From assembly GCA_018713255.1 (NCBI GenBank), contig DVFL01000009.1, forward strand, positions 1 to 64,000: 64,000 nucleotides of DNA, read 5' to 3'. The position numbers were made by a program, and so were the translations under genes. The number at the start of each line of letters is the position of its first letter. Position 1 is the stretch's first letter. This document shows positions 43,160-51,743 of this stretch, piece after piece. Source of the DNA: Candidatus Cottocaccamicrobium excrementipullorum (lineage in GTDB: Bacteria > Bacillota > Clostridia > Lachnospirales > Lachnospiraceae). The notes under the pieces were generated by a model, which saw only the letters and a list, made by a program, of their open reading frames with translations, had not been told where the DNA came from and did no database searches.

Positions 43160-43972
43160 TTGGAGGAATATAAAGAGGGAAAAGCCGGGGAAAAAGAATG
43201 TGAAGATGAGCTGTTTTTATCAAAACATTTTGTGGCAGTGATCGATGGCGTTACATCCAAGTCTGACTTCCGCTATCAGGGAAAAACCACTGGAAAGCTG
43301 GCGGCAGAGACCATTCGCTTTGTTTTTGAGGGGTTGAAGGGAGGAGAAAACTTCAGAGAAGTAGAAAATAGGATTAATCAGGCTTATGACCAGATTTATC
43401 AGAAGATCTCCTTTCCTTATTCATGCAGGGAAAAAGGCCTCCAGGCTGCGGCTGTTATTTATTCGGCCAATGCCAGAGAAATCTGGATGGTAGGAGATTG
43501 TCAGGCTGCAGTGGATGGACAGATTTATGAAAATCCTAAAAAAAGTGATCTAATTCTGTCCCAGATGCGGAGCCTGATCCTGCGGAGCCTGGAAATGGCG
43601 GGGGAAATTACCCAAGAAGAAATTCTTGCAGGTAAAGATCCAGGAAGAGAAGCGATTTTGCCTTGGATTCTTAAAACCACCATCTATGGAAACAACGTGG
43701 AAAATGAATACGGATATTCTGTATTTAACGGGGAAAGAATACCGGACAAGCTGGTGCAGGTAATTAAACTGGATGAAAACTGCCACGAGGTGATTTTGGC
43801 CAGTGATGGATATCCAAAGCTGAAGGCTACGCTGGAGAAATCAGAAGATGCGCTGGGAAAAATCCTAAAAGCAGATCCTGGCTGCTACAAATTATATTTA
43901 TCGACCAAAGGCGTGATAAAGGGTAACAGTAGTTTTGACGATCGAACTTATATCCGATTTCTGACGGATTAA
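43160..43972 (+). CDS. PP2C-like protein phosphatase
   Basis: About 270 residues. It is not annotated with certainty, but the PP2C metal-site pattern is visible in order: VAVIDGVTSKS (Asp29-Gly30), a basic RYQGKTTGKLAAETI helix, IWMVGDCQAAVDG (about 112-124), VILASDGYPKL (about 212-222) and SSFDDRTYIRF near the end. PP2C enzymes remove phosphate using two metals. The start is unclear: TTG at 43160 has no close ribosome site, while an in-frame ATT at 43151 lies 8 bases after AAAGGAGG. First gene of the ABC/2H operon. Confidence 0.65.
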   Translation: MEEYKEGKAGEKECEDELFLSKHFVAVIDGVTSKSDFRYQGKTTGKLAAETIRFVFEGLKGGENFREVENRINQAYDQIYQKISFPYSCREKGLQAAAVIYSANAREIWMVGDCQAAVDGQIYENPKKSDLILSQMRSLILRSLEMAGEITQEEILAGKDPGREAILPWILKTTIYGNNVENEYGYSVFNGERIPDKLVQVIKLDENCHEVILASDGYPKLKATLEKSEDALGKILKADPGCYKLYLSTKGVIKGNSSFDDRTYIRFLTD

Positions 43973-44001
43973 GGAAGATGAACGAAGAGGAGGAAAATGA
44001 A

Positions 44002-45207
44002 GTGAAAGCAAAAAGTATGTTACTGATTGGTTTAACGGCAGCTGCGGTGGCAGCGTGCGCAGGATGCGGTTCTGAAACGGCCAGTACTTCTGCTCAGGCA
44101 GAAGGGACAGAAACCGCTGCATCGGGAATAAATTCTCCTGAGACTACTGCGGCTGAAGCTCAGGCTTGGGAAACTGATGGGGCCGCGCAGGAGAGCGGGT
44201 CTGAGCCAGAGCTGGCGGATGTTTCTGATATTCTTGCGCAGGAGCCTACGGGAGAGAGAATTGTGCTGGTTACAAACAATTCTGGACTGGGCAGAGATGA
44301 ATGGCTCCAGGAACATGCGCAGGCAGCCGGATTTAATGTGGAAATTGTAGGAATTGGAGGCGGGGACGCTACTGCTCGGGTAATTTCCGAAGTGAATAAT
44401 CCTACCACTAATGTGATCTGGGGTCCTTCTGAAGATCAGTTTAATTCTATGATTGAGGCGGGCGCTCTGGCGCAGTTCACTCCAGACTGGGCAGATGATG
44501 TGGCCGGAGTATCGGAAGTTAACGGCTATTCCTGGCCTTATGAAATTCAGCCTAAGCTTCTGGTATGCAATCCTGACGTATATACAGAAGAAACGGCACC
44601 GAAAAGCTATGCTGATTTATGGGAAAATGAAGAATTTCACGGAAAGTACGCAGTGCCTACAACCTTTGACGGAAATACCAACCGTGCGGTAATCGGAGGA
44701 ATTCTGGCTCAGTATCTGGATCCAGAAGGAGAACTGGGCGTATCTGATGAAGGCTGGGAAGCAATCAAGGCTTACTTTGATAACGGTTATAAAACTCCTC
44801 AGGGAGAGGATGATTTTGGCAATATGGCTTCAGGAAAGGTGCCCATCACCTTTACCTTCGCCTCTGGATTAAAGAGCAAAATCGAAAGCTTTGGGGTGGA
44901 GCCTATGATTATTTATGCTGAGGCAGGAGAACCCACCAATACCAACCAGATTGGCGTGGTGGCCAATAATGATCCGGCAGTTGTGGAAGAATCCATGCGG
45001 TTCGCCAACTGGCTGGGCAGCGCGGAGATTATTGGAGATTACGCGGCAGAGAATGGCTGCATGGTAGCGAATAAAGAGGCAGAGGACCAGATGATTCCTC
45101 TGATCAAAGAAGTAAAAGAGAATTATAAACCCCAGGAGGCAGACTGGACGTATATTAATTCTATGATGGATGAGTGGGTAGCTAAGATTCAGCTGGAGAT
45201 CTATTAA
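44002..45207 (+). CDS. Extracellular solute-binding lipoprotein, Fe3+/phosphonate/polyamine type
   Basis: 401 residues. A lipoprotein signal ends in VAAC (Cys19) followed by a long Ser/Thr/Glu/Ala linker. The mature domain, from about residue 83 (ERIVLVTNNSGLGRDEWL), is a class with iron, thiamine or 2-aminoethylphosphonate binders (SBP_bac_6-like); no Tyr pair typical of ferric binders is obvious. The GTG at 44002 lies 8 bases after AGGAGG and is preferred to the ATG at 43978. It delivers the substrate to the permease encoded two genes on. Confidence 0.85.
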   Translation: MKAKSMLLIGLTAAAVAACAGCGSETASTSAQAEGTETAASGINSPETTAAEAQAWETDGAAQESGSEPELADVSDILAQEPTGERIVLVTNNSGLGRDEWLQEHAQAAGFNVEIVGIGGGDATARVISEVNNPTTNVIWGPSEDQFNSMIEAGALAQFTPDWADDVAGVSEVNGYSWPYEIQPKLLVCNPDVYTEETAPKSYADLWENEEFHGKYAVPTTFDGNTNRAVIGGILAQYLDPEGELGVSDEGWEAIKAYFDNGYKTPQGEDDFGNMASGKVPITFTFASGLKSKIESFGVEPMIIYAEAGEPTNTNQIGVVANNDPAVVEESMRFANWLGSAEIIGDYAAENGCMVANKEAEDQMIPLIKEVKENYKPQEADWTYINSMMDEWVAKIQLEIY

Positions 45208-45238
45208 TTGCCGGAGAGAGAAACTGAGGTGCAGCTTC

Positions 45239-46270
45239 ATGATCAAGTTTAATCAGATGGAAATTAAATTTGGAGATTTTACAGCCGTGAAGGATATCAA
45301 CCTGGAGGTAAAGAAGGGAGAGTTCTTTACCTTCCTAGGCCCCTCGGGCTGTGGAAAAACTACTACTCTCCGTGCTTTGGCCGGTTTTATCACGCCATCT
45401 AAAGGAAGCATAGAGGTAAATGGGCGGGATGTGACCTATCAGCCCATTGAGAAGCGGGGAATCGGGATGGTGTTTCAGAGCTATGCTCTTTTCCCCACAA
45501 TGACGGTAGAGGGAAATATTACCTTTGGTCTGAAGGAAAATAAGTGGTCTAAAGAGGAGATTGCAAAAAGAGTAAAAGAGGTGGCGGCTTTAGTCAATCT
45601 GACAGATGAGCAGCTGAGGAAAAATGTGGCGGCTCTTTCAGGAGGACAGCAGCAGAGAGTGGCCATTGCCCGGGCATTGGCTTTAAATCCTCAGATTATT
45701 GTTCTGGATGAGCCGTTGTCTAATCTGGATGCTAAACTGAGAAAATCCTTGCGGGTGGAGTTAAAGCGGATTCAGAAGAAGTCAGGAACCACCATGATTT
45801 ACGTTACCCATGATCAGGAGGAGGCATTGACCCTTTCTGACCGGATTGCTGTTTTTCATAACGGAGGAATTGAGCAGATAGGCACTCCCAGAGAAATTTA
45901 TTATCATCCCGCATCAGAATTTGTTACCACTTTTATCGGAGACACGAACCGCTTATCTGCGGAAATGATTCGCCGAATCAATGAAGAAAACCCCGGAGCA
46001 AAGCTGGATCCCATGGACAGGATATATGTTCGGGTGGAGAGCGTAAAAGAAGGGGTGGATCCTTCTCGGGAATCAGAGTATTATCATCTTCACGCTCGTT
46101 TTGAAGGAGAAGAGTTTTATGGCATTACCACTAGGCGGACATTCCAGGTAGAAGGGACGGAAATCCGCAGTGTGGATACTCGTAGTGACAGGCATATGGA
46201 AAAAGGGGAAGAAACCATGCTGTATATTCATGCCGGAGATTTTATCTGGTTTAAGGAGGAGAATCCATGA
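45239..46270 (+). CDS. ABC transporter ATPase, PotA/FbpC-like
   Basis: 343 residues. Walker A GPSGCGKT (34-41), Q-loop VFQSYALFPTMTV, signature LSGGQQQRVAIARA (about 134-147), Walker B IIVLDEP and the switch His in VTHDQEEALTLSD are intact. A C-terminal TOBE-like domain (about 240-343) is present. It powers the fused permease downstream, whose start overlaps its stop (ATGA). Unlike the two CUT1 operons in the window, this importer is complete. Confidence 0.93.
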   Translation: MIKFNQMEIKFGDFTAVKDINLEVKKGEFFTFLGPSGCGKTTTLRALAGFITPSKGSIEVNGRDVTYQPIEKRGIGMVFQSYALFPTMTVEGNITFGLKENKWSKEEIAKRVKEVAALVNLTDEQLRKNVAALSGGQQQRVAIARALALNPQIIVLDEPLSNLDAKLRKSLRVELKRIQKKSGTTMIYVTHDQEEALTLSDRIAVFHNGGIEQIGTPREIYYHPASEFVTTFIGDTNRLSAEMIRRINEENPGAKLDPMDRIYVRVESVKEGVDPSRESEYYHLHARFEGEEFYGITTRRTFQVEGTEIRSVDTRSDRHMEKGEETMLYIHAGDFIWFKEENP

Positions 46271-47988
46271 GCTGGCTGGGAGGAAACTATCGTCTGAAAC
46301 GAAATGTGGGATTTATCTTTCTTGGACTTGCGCTGGGGTGGGGAATTTTTACCTTTTTAGTGTATCCCAATTTGTCTCTGTTGAAGCTTACCCTTTTCCC
46401 GGAAGGGGCTTTTGATGCCGGCCCAGTGACGAGAATTATGGCTTCTCAACGGGTGAAAACGGCTCTTTTAAACTCTTTTATTCTGGCAGTGTGCCTGACC
46501 ATAACGGCCAATATTCTGGGACTGTTTGAAATTTTTATTTTAGATTACTACCAGATTCCAGGGGTGAAATGGCTGAATATTGCTTACCATTCCCCTTTAA
46601 TCTGCAATGGAATGGTTTTGGTTATCGCTTATAATTTTATTCTGGGAAGTCAGGGATTTCTTACAGCAAACCTGATGGAGGCAAATCCAGGCCTTAATCC
46701 CTACTGGTTTCAGGGATTCTGGGCAGTGCTGATTGAGATGACCTTTTCTGGCACATCGAATCATATGATGTTTGTCAGGGACGCATTGAGAAACATTGAT
46801 TATCAAACCATTGAGGCGGCCCAGAATATGGGAGTAAGGCCTTGGCGGATTTTAAGTAGGGTGGTGCTTCCTACCTTAAAGCCATCGATTTTTGCTGCGT
46901 CAATTTTGATTTTTATTACGGGGATTTCTGCCTTTGCTACACCTCAGGTATTGGGCGGAGAAGAGTTTGAAACCATTAATCCCCTGATTATGTCCTTTTC
47001 TCGGACGCTGACCACAAGAAATTACGCTGCAGTTCTGGCTATTTTCCTGGGGCTGATCACCATATTGGTTTTGATGATTTCTAATTATGTAGAGAAGAAG
47101 GGAAATTATATTTCAGTATCAAAAGTGAAAACACCTTTAAGAAAACAAAAGATCCGTACTCCGCTGCTGCGGTGGGCTGTGACGGTGGCCGCTCATTTGT
47201 TTGCGCTGATTCAGACTGTGCCTCTTCTCTTTGTACTGTTATTTTCTTTTATGCCGGTTCAGGATCTTTATGGGGGAAAAATTGATATTACTCATTTTTC
47301 GCTGGATAATTACCTGGCAGTAATTCGCTCTGTCACTGGTCTGCGGCCTGTGCTTACCAGTGTGATCTATTCTGCCTGCGCGGCGGTGATTGTGGTGACG
47401 ATTATGCTGTTTATTGCTAGGATCTTAACGAAGTATCATAACCGGCTTACCGGAATTCTTGAGCTGTTTCTGCAGATCCCCTGGTTTCTCCCGGCAACTT
47501 TGATTGCTTTGGGGCTGATTATGACCTTTGACCGGCCGCGGATTCTGACCTTTGGACTGACTCTTACCGGAACAGTATACATTATGCTGATTGCTTATGT
47601 TATCCTGAAGATTCCCTATACTTTGCGGATGATTAAGGCGGCATATGCTTCTCTGGATAATTCTTTGGAGGAGGCGGCGAAAAACCTAGGAGCATCTCCT
47701 TTCAGAACGTATTATAAGGTGCTGCTGCCCGTGATTTGGCCTACTGTTTTATCGGTTTTTTTGCTGAACTTTATTCAGCAGCTGTCTGAGTACGATGTGT
47801 CTGTATTTTTGTTCCATCCTATGTTCCAGCCCTTGGGTGTGGTGCTGAATACGGCCACTAGTCCAGACGCGGCTCCGGAAGCTCAGATGCTTACCTTTGT
47901 ATATTCTATGATTATTATGGCAGTATCTGCAGCGGCGATTATCTTTGTGTATGGCAGAAAAAATGCTGCCTTGAGGAAGTTTCAATAA
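46267..47988 (+). CDS. Fused ABC permease with two transmembrane domains
   Basis: 573 residues with about twelve spans: two permease halves joined in one chain, as in FbpB/ThiP and phosphonate importers. Each half has an ATPase-docking EAA loop: EAAQNMGVRPWRILSRVVLP (about 180-199) and EEAAKNLGASPFRTYYKVLL (about 469-488). One chain therefore makes the whole channel. Translation is coupled to the ATPase gene. Confidence 0.92.
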   Translation: MSWLGGNYRLKRNVGFIFLGLALGWGIFTFLVYPNLSLLKLTLFPEGAFDAGPVTRIMASQRVKTALLNSFILAVCLTITANILGLFEIFILDYYQIPGVKWLNIAYHSPLICNGMVLVIAYNFILGSQGFLTANLMEANPGLNPYWFQGFWAVLIEMTFSGTSNHMMFVRDALRNIDYQTIEAAQNMGVRPWRILSRVVLPTLKPSIFAASILIFITGISAFATPQVLGGEEFETINPLIMSFSRTLTTRNYAAVLAIFLGLITILVLMISNYVEKKGNYISVSKVKTPLRKQKIRTPLLRWAVTVAAHLFALIQTVPLLFVLLFSFMPVQDLYGGKIDITHFSLDNYLAVIRSVTGLRPVLTSVIYSACAAVIVVTIMLFIARILTKYHNRLTGILELFLQIPWFLPATLIALGLIMTFDRPRILTFGLTLTGTVYIMLIAYVILKIPYTLRMIKAAYASLDNSLEEAAKNLGASPFRTYYKVLLPVIWPTVLSVFLLNFIQQLSEYDVSVFLFHPMFQPLGVVLNTATSPDAAPEAQMLTFVYSMIIMAVSAAAIIFVYGRKNAALRKFQ

Positions 47989-48038
47989 AGGATTTGAATG
48001 ACAAGACTGAGTCAGAATGACAGAGGAGTAAAACAACC

Positions 48039-48707
48039 ATGAAGAATGAAGTGCAATTCAAATTTGACCAGGATGGACATGCGATTCCCTACTATGGGAA
48101 TACGATTATTAGCTTTTTAAATACTTTTCGCTATCCCATATTTTCAGAATCCATTAAGGTGTGGGAGCGGATGAGAAAAGCAGGATTTGCGAAAAGACTG
48201 GCGTTTCTTCCGCCGTCCTCTTTCCATATGACAGTACTGAGCCTTTGCCGGGAGATTGACAGGGGGACGGATAGATGGCCGTCTGGGGTGCCGGATGATG
48301 CTAAGTTTGCGGAAATTGATGCCTGCTTAAAGGAGCGGGTGGAACGGATTCCTTACCCGGAAGAAATTTGGATGGAGCCAGAAATCTGTGAAGCTCATCG
48401 AATTGTTCTATGTCCTGCAGATGAGGAAAGCGGAAGAAAACTTAAAGATTATCGTGACACAGTTTCTGCGGCCACAGGAATCCGCCACCCGGGACATGAT
48501 ACTTTCCGCTATCACATTTCGCTGGCTTATCGTCTTCAAGAGTTCAGTCAGGAAGAAAAGCAGGAAGAGGAGGCAATCAGCAAAGAACTTACTGAAGTGA
48601 TAAAAAAGAGGGTGGCACCATTTTGCATTCCGGCTCCTCAGTTTGTGATCTTCAACGATATGATGAGTTATGAGCCAGATTTGTCTAAGCGTGGAAAACT
48701 TTATTAA
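48039..48707 (+). CDS. 2H phosphoesterase-like protein (DUF1868)
   Basis: 222 residues. Two H-x-T/S motifs define the 2H fold: FHMTVLSL (His about 64) and YHISLAYR (His about 159), about 95 residues apart as in 2H enzymes. The opening FKFDQDGHAIPYYGNTIISF matches DUF1868. 2H enzymes hydrolyse or form 2',5'-type and cyclic phosphodiesters. Last gene of the operon after a PP2C-like phosphatase and an ABC importer, so it may open an imported cyclic phosphate or phosphodiester whose phosphate the PP2C-like protein then removes (inference). No signal peptide, so cytoplasmic. Confidence 0.8.
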   Translation: MKNEVQFKFDQDGHAIPYYGNTIISFLNTFRYPIFSESIKVWERMRKAGFAKRLAFLPPSSFHMTVLSLCREIDRGTDRWPSGVPDDAKFAEIDACLKERVERIPYPEEIWMEPEICEAHRIVLCPADEESGRKLKDYRDTVSAATGIRHPGHDTFRYHISLAYRLQEFSQEEKQEEEAISKELTEVIKKRVAPFCIPAPQFVIFNDMMSYEPDLSKRGKLY

Positions 48708-48721
48708 GAAAAATATTTTGT

Positions 48722-48760
48722 AAAGGCGAGCAGTGCCAGATGGCCTGCCTGCCTTTTTTG
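48722..48760 (+). terminator. Terminator directly before the group II intron
   Basis: AAAGGC/GCCTTT, GCAG/CTGC and GCC/GGC form an interrupted stem around AGAT, followed by TTTTTTG. It ends the PP2C/ABC/2H operon; the intron begins four bases after the T-run. Confidence 0.8.
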
Positions 48761-48763
48761 CTT

Positions 48764-49557
48764 GTGCGCCTGGCGGCGCACGTTTCTAGCGGGTGCAAGT
48801 CCCGAATCCGCCCGGTAGTGGGAAGGATACAGCCGAAGGCAAGGGTGTTGCAGGTGACTGCAAATCTGAAAGAAGCCGGATGTGGGAAACATACTAACCC
48901 ACGGGCAAACCTCTGGTCTGACGGACAGAAACCGTATAGAAGGCTGTGCATGAGGGTAAGTCTGCAAGCCAAGATGAAGCTCGATAGCTGCATGGAATCA
49001 TGTACAGTAGATACGGCAGATGGATGGAGGGAAAGAAACGAGTGTGTCTCCGCTCCGCTTCGGTCGGTGCAGAACAAGCGTCCACTGGACGCTTTGCACC
49101 CCAGGGAGGTCTGTACGGAAGGCTCTGAAAGGAGTAACCATTACTAAGAAGTAATGCTGAGCGTACAGAAGTCAGCAGAGGTCATAGTAGCTTTTTTTCA
49201 GCGAAGGACCGAATCAATAGCCGGACATTTTAGGAAAGATACTAGACAAGGATAACCTGAACAGGGCTTACAAAAGAGTGAAGGCGAACAAGGGGGTACC
49301 GGGAGTGGATGGGCTGACCATCGAAGCGGCGCTGCCATGGCTGAAGGAACACAATCATGAACTGACAGAGAGGATACGGAGGGGAAAATATACCCCTTCC
49401 CCAGTCAGGCGGCATGAGAGGATGGCTGAATTATTATGGAATAGCGGACACGAAGAACAACATCGAAAGCCTGAACGGATGGCTGTACCGCCGGATACGA
49501 GAACCGTATGTCCGGTGTTGTGAGAGGACGGCGGTTAATCACCGCATCCTACTCGAT
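48764..49557 (+). mobile_element. Shrunken group II intron with broken maturase
   Basis: The 5' end is GTGCGCCTGGCGGCGCAC followed by the TTCTAGCGGGTGCAAGTCCC block typical of bacterial group II introns. GAAGTCAGCAGAGGTCATAG (49169-49188) is the usual segment before domain IV. The 3' end has a domain V candidate from about 49501 (GAACCG with CGGTT, GTCC with GGAC), a GCGGT/ACCGC stem, and the closing TCCTACTCGAT. Only about 0.3 kb of the usual reverse transcriptase gene of about 1.3 kb or more remains. Insertion directly behind a terminator resembles group IIC target choice. The ribozyme parts look complete enough that splicing with outside help is possible (inference). Confidence 0.85.
49221..49500 (+). 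pseudogene. Fragments of a group II intron reverse transcriptase/maturase
   Basis: Two pieces survive. The first (49221-49412) reads ILDKDNLNRAYKRVKANKG, then VPGVDGLTIEAALPWLKEHN and GKYTPSPVRR: the start of the RT. It jumps, at about 49411-49413 and with a +1 frame change, to RGWLNYYGIADTKNN and LNGWLYRRIR (49417-49500), which is the late maturase region. Everything between, including the YADD active site, is gone. The last 50-60 residues are also missing, since domain V follows at once. No start codon is evident for the first piece. Confidence 0.85.
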
Positions 49558-49579
49558 CTGAATTAAGCTCGCTGAGGGC

Positions 49580-49608
49580 TTCACAGACCGTTTAAAGTAT
49601 AGTAAAAT
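49580..49608 (+). promoter_or_regulatory. Candidate promoter of the glf operon
   Basis: TTCACA, 17 bases, TAAAAT, starting 23 bases after the intron 3' end. The intron may have separated the operon from older upstream control. Confidence 0.5.
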
Positions 49609-49644
49609 AAATAGCAGTTTAAAAATCCAAGGAGAATTAAGAGA

Positions 49645-50754
49645 ATGAAAAAATATGATTATGTATTGGTGGGAAGTGGTCTGTTCAACGGCGTATTTGC
49701 TTATCTGGCTCGGCAGAAGAATAAGAGCTGCCTGGTGGTGGAAAAGAGAGATCACATCGGCGGGAACATTTATTGTGAAGAGATGGAAGGGATTCATGTT
49801 CATAAATATGGAGCCCATATTTTCCACACCAGCAACCGTCGGGTATGGAATTTTGTGAACAATTTGGTGGAATTTAACCGTTACACCAACAGTCCTGTGG
49901 CAAATTATCATGGCGAGATGTATAATATGCCGTTTAACATGAATACCTTCAGCAAGATGTGGGGAATTTCTACTCCGGCGGAGGCGAAAGCGAAGATTGA
50001 GGAGCAGAGAGCAGGCGTTGTGGGAGAACCGAAGAATCTGGAAGAGCAGGCCATCAGCTTGGTGGGAAGAGATATTTATGAGAAGCTGGTAAAAGGCTAC
50101 ACGGAGAAGCAGTGGGGAAGAGACTGTAAAGACCTTCCTGCCTTCATCATTAAACGGCTTCCGGTGCGCTACACTTATGATAATAATTATTTTAATGATC
50201 TGTACCAGGGAATTCCCATGGGCGGCTATAATGTAATCATTGAAAAATTGTTTGAGGGCTGCGATATTGAGACCGGAGTGGACTATCTGGAGAATAAGGA
50301 GCATTACGATAGCTTAGGAGAAAAGGTGATTTACACAGGCACCATTGATGCGTATTACGGCTATCAGTTCGGAAAGCTGGAGTACCGCAGCCTTAAGTTT
50401 GAGACGCAGGTTCTGGATGAAGAGAATCACCAGGGAGTGGCGGTGGTTAATTACACAGACCGGGAGACGCCCTATACCAGAATCATTGAGCATAAGCACT
50501 TTGAATTCGGCACCCAGCCGAAGACCGTGATTACCAGAGAGTATCCGGTAACCTGGAGCGAGGGAATGGAGCCTTATTATCCGGTGAATGATGAGAAGAA
50601 TCAGGCTCTTTATCAGAAATATGCAGCTCTGGGGGCGGAAGAAAAGAAGGTAATCTTCGGAGGCCGCCTGGGTGAGTACAAGTATTACGATATGGATAAG
50701 GTGATCGAGTCTGCCTTTAAGGCAGCTGAAAAAGAACTGGGAGAACTGGAATGA
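49645..50754 (+). CDS. glf: UDP-galactopyranose mutase
   Basis: 369 residues, a flavoenzyme that makes UDP-galactofuranose for surface glycans. The FAD site is DYVLVGSGLFNGVFA with VVEKRDHIGGN; YGAHIFHTS and NRYTNSPVANYHG are typical; VYPVN-type EYP block is ITREYPVTW and the C-terminal FGGRLGEYKYYDMD is diagnostic. AAGGAGAATTAAGAG precedes the ATG. The stop overlaps the next start (ATGA), so it heads a glycosyltransferase operon. Confidence 0.96.
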   Translation: MKKYDYVLVGSGLFNGVFAYLARQKNKSCLVVEKRDHIGGNIYCEEMEGIHVHKYGAHIFHTSNRRVWNFVNNLVEFNRYTNSPVANYHGEMYNMPFNMNTFSKMWGISTPAEAKAKIEEQRAGVVGEPKNLEEQAISLVGRDIYEKLVKGYTEKQWGRDCKDLPAFIIKRLPVRYTYDNNYFNDLYQGIPMGGYNVIIEKLFEGCDIETGVDYLENKEHYDSLGEKVIYTGTIDAYYGYQFGKLEYRSLKFETQVLDEENHQGVAVVNYTDRETPYTRIIEHKHFEFGTQPKTVITREYPVTWSEGMEPYYPVNDEKNQALYQKYAALGAEEKKVIFGGRLGEYKYYDMDKVIESAFKAAEKELGELE

Positions 50755-51734
50755 AGGTAGTTTATTCTTCTAATGAAGGATATGTGAGACATTTGGCGGT
50801 TTCCATGTGTTCGCTTTTTGACCGAAACCAGGCGGCAGAAGAGATTCAGGTGTTTGTTTTGTCTGTGGGAATCAGCGAGGAAAGCGCAGATAAGCTTCAG
50901 GAAATCGGCAGACGTTTTGGACGGGAAGTGCATCTGATTCCTATGGGAGATCTGCGGCAGTATTTTCCCTATGAAGTGGATACGGGAGGCTTTGATCTCA
51001 GCGCGATGGGCCGTCTGTTTGTGGGCAAAGTGCTGCCTAAGGAAGTGGAGCGGGTTCTTTACCTGGACTGTGATACAGTAGTGCTGGCCTCTTTAGGAAA
51101 GCTTTGGCGGACAGACTTGAGGGGAAAGCTTTTCGGTGCGGTGATGGAACCAACCATCTACCCGCAGGTGAAGGAACGCATTGGTCTTTCGCTCAATGAT
51201 CCTTATTATAACTCCGGTGTTCTGCTGATTGACGTGAAGGCCTGGAGGGAGAGGGAGGCAGAGCGGCGTCTGGTGGAATATTTCGGAACATTGGGCGGCA
51301 AAACTTTTGCTTGTGATCAGGACACCTTAAATGGAGCCTTTAAGGGAGAGATTCGCACCCTTTCTCCCAAATACAACTTTTTCTCCAATTATTGGTATTT
51401 TCATTACCGGGATCTGGCGAAGCAGTCTCCTGCCTATCAGGTGATCCCGGAGGCGGTATTTCAATCGGCGAAAAGACACCCGGCCATTATACATTATGCC
51501 GGGGATGAGCGGCCCTGGAAAGCGGGAAATTTCGGTCATTATCGGAAGGCGTATGAGCATTATCTGGCTATGACGCCTTGGAAAGGGACGCCGAAAGAAG
51601 AGGGGCAGCGAGGATATCTTTTGGCCTATCATGCCATGGATTATCTGACCTGGATCTGTCCGCCATCCAGAAGATTAATCAGCAGAAGCTTTGGAATGAA
51701 GGCGGTAGAAAGCCGGAAGTCTTCCGGCGGATGA
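50751..51734 (+). CDS. Glycosyltransferase family 8
   Basis: 327 residues. It begins MKVVYSSNEGYVRHLAVSMCSLF, typical of GT8, has the metal-binding DxD as LDCDTVV (about 104-110), and YYNSGVLLIDVKAW (about 158-171) with the DQDTLNGAF segment. GT8 members transfer glucose or galactose from UDP-sugars with retention. It is coupled to glf. The acceptor is unknown. Confidence 0.88.
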   Translation: MKVVYSSNEGYVRHLAVSMCSLFDRNQAAEEIQVFVLSVGISEESADKLQEIGRRFGREVHLIPMGDLRQYFPYEVDTGGFDLSAMGRLFVGKVLPKEVERVLYLDCDTVVLASLGKLWRTDLRGKLFGAVMEPTIYPQVKERIGLSLNDPYYNSGVLLIDVKAWREREAERRLVEYFGTLGGKTFACDQDTLNGAFKGEIRTLSPKYNFFSNYWYFHYRDLAKQSPAYQVIPEAVFQSAKRHPAIIHYAGDERPWKAGNFGHYRKAYEHYLAMTPWKGTPKEEGQRGYLLAYHAMDYLTWICPPSRRLISRSFGMKAVESRKSSGG

Positions 51735-51743
51735 GGGAGGAGA

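Noticed and set aside
48740-49147. A 135-codon frame inside the group II intron
   Set aside because: It covers conserved ribozyme RNA sequence, so it is structural RNA read as protein.
49549-50304. A 251-codon antisense frame opposite glf
   Set aside because: It runs through the glf promoter and coding region with no recognisable domain.
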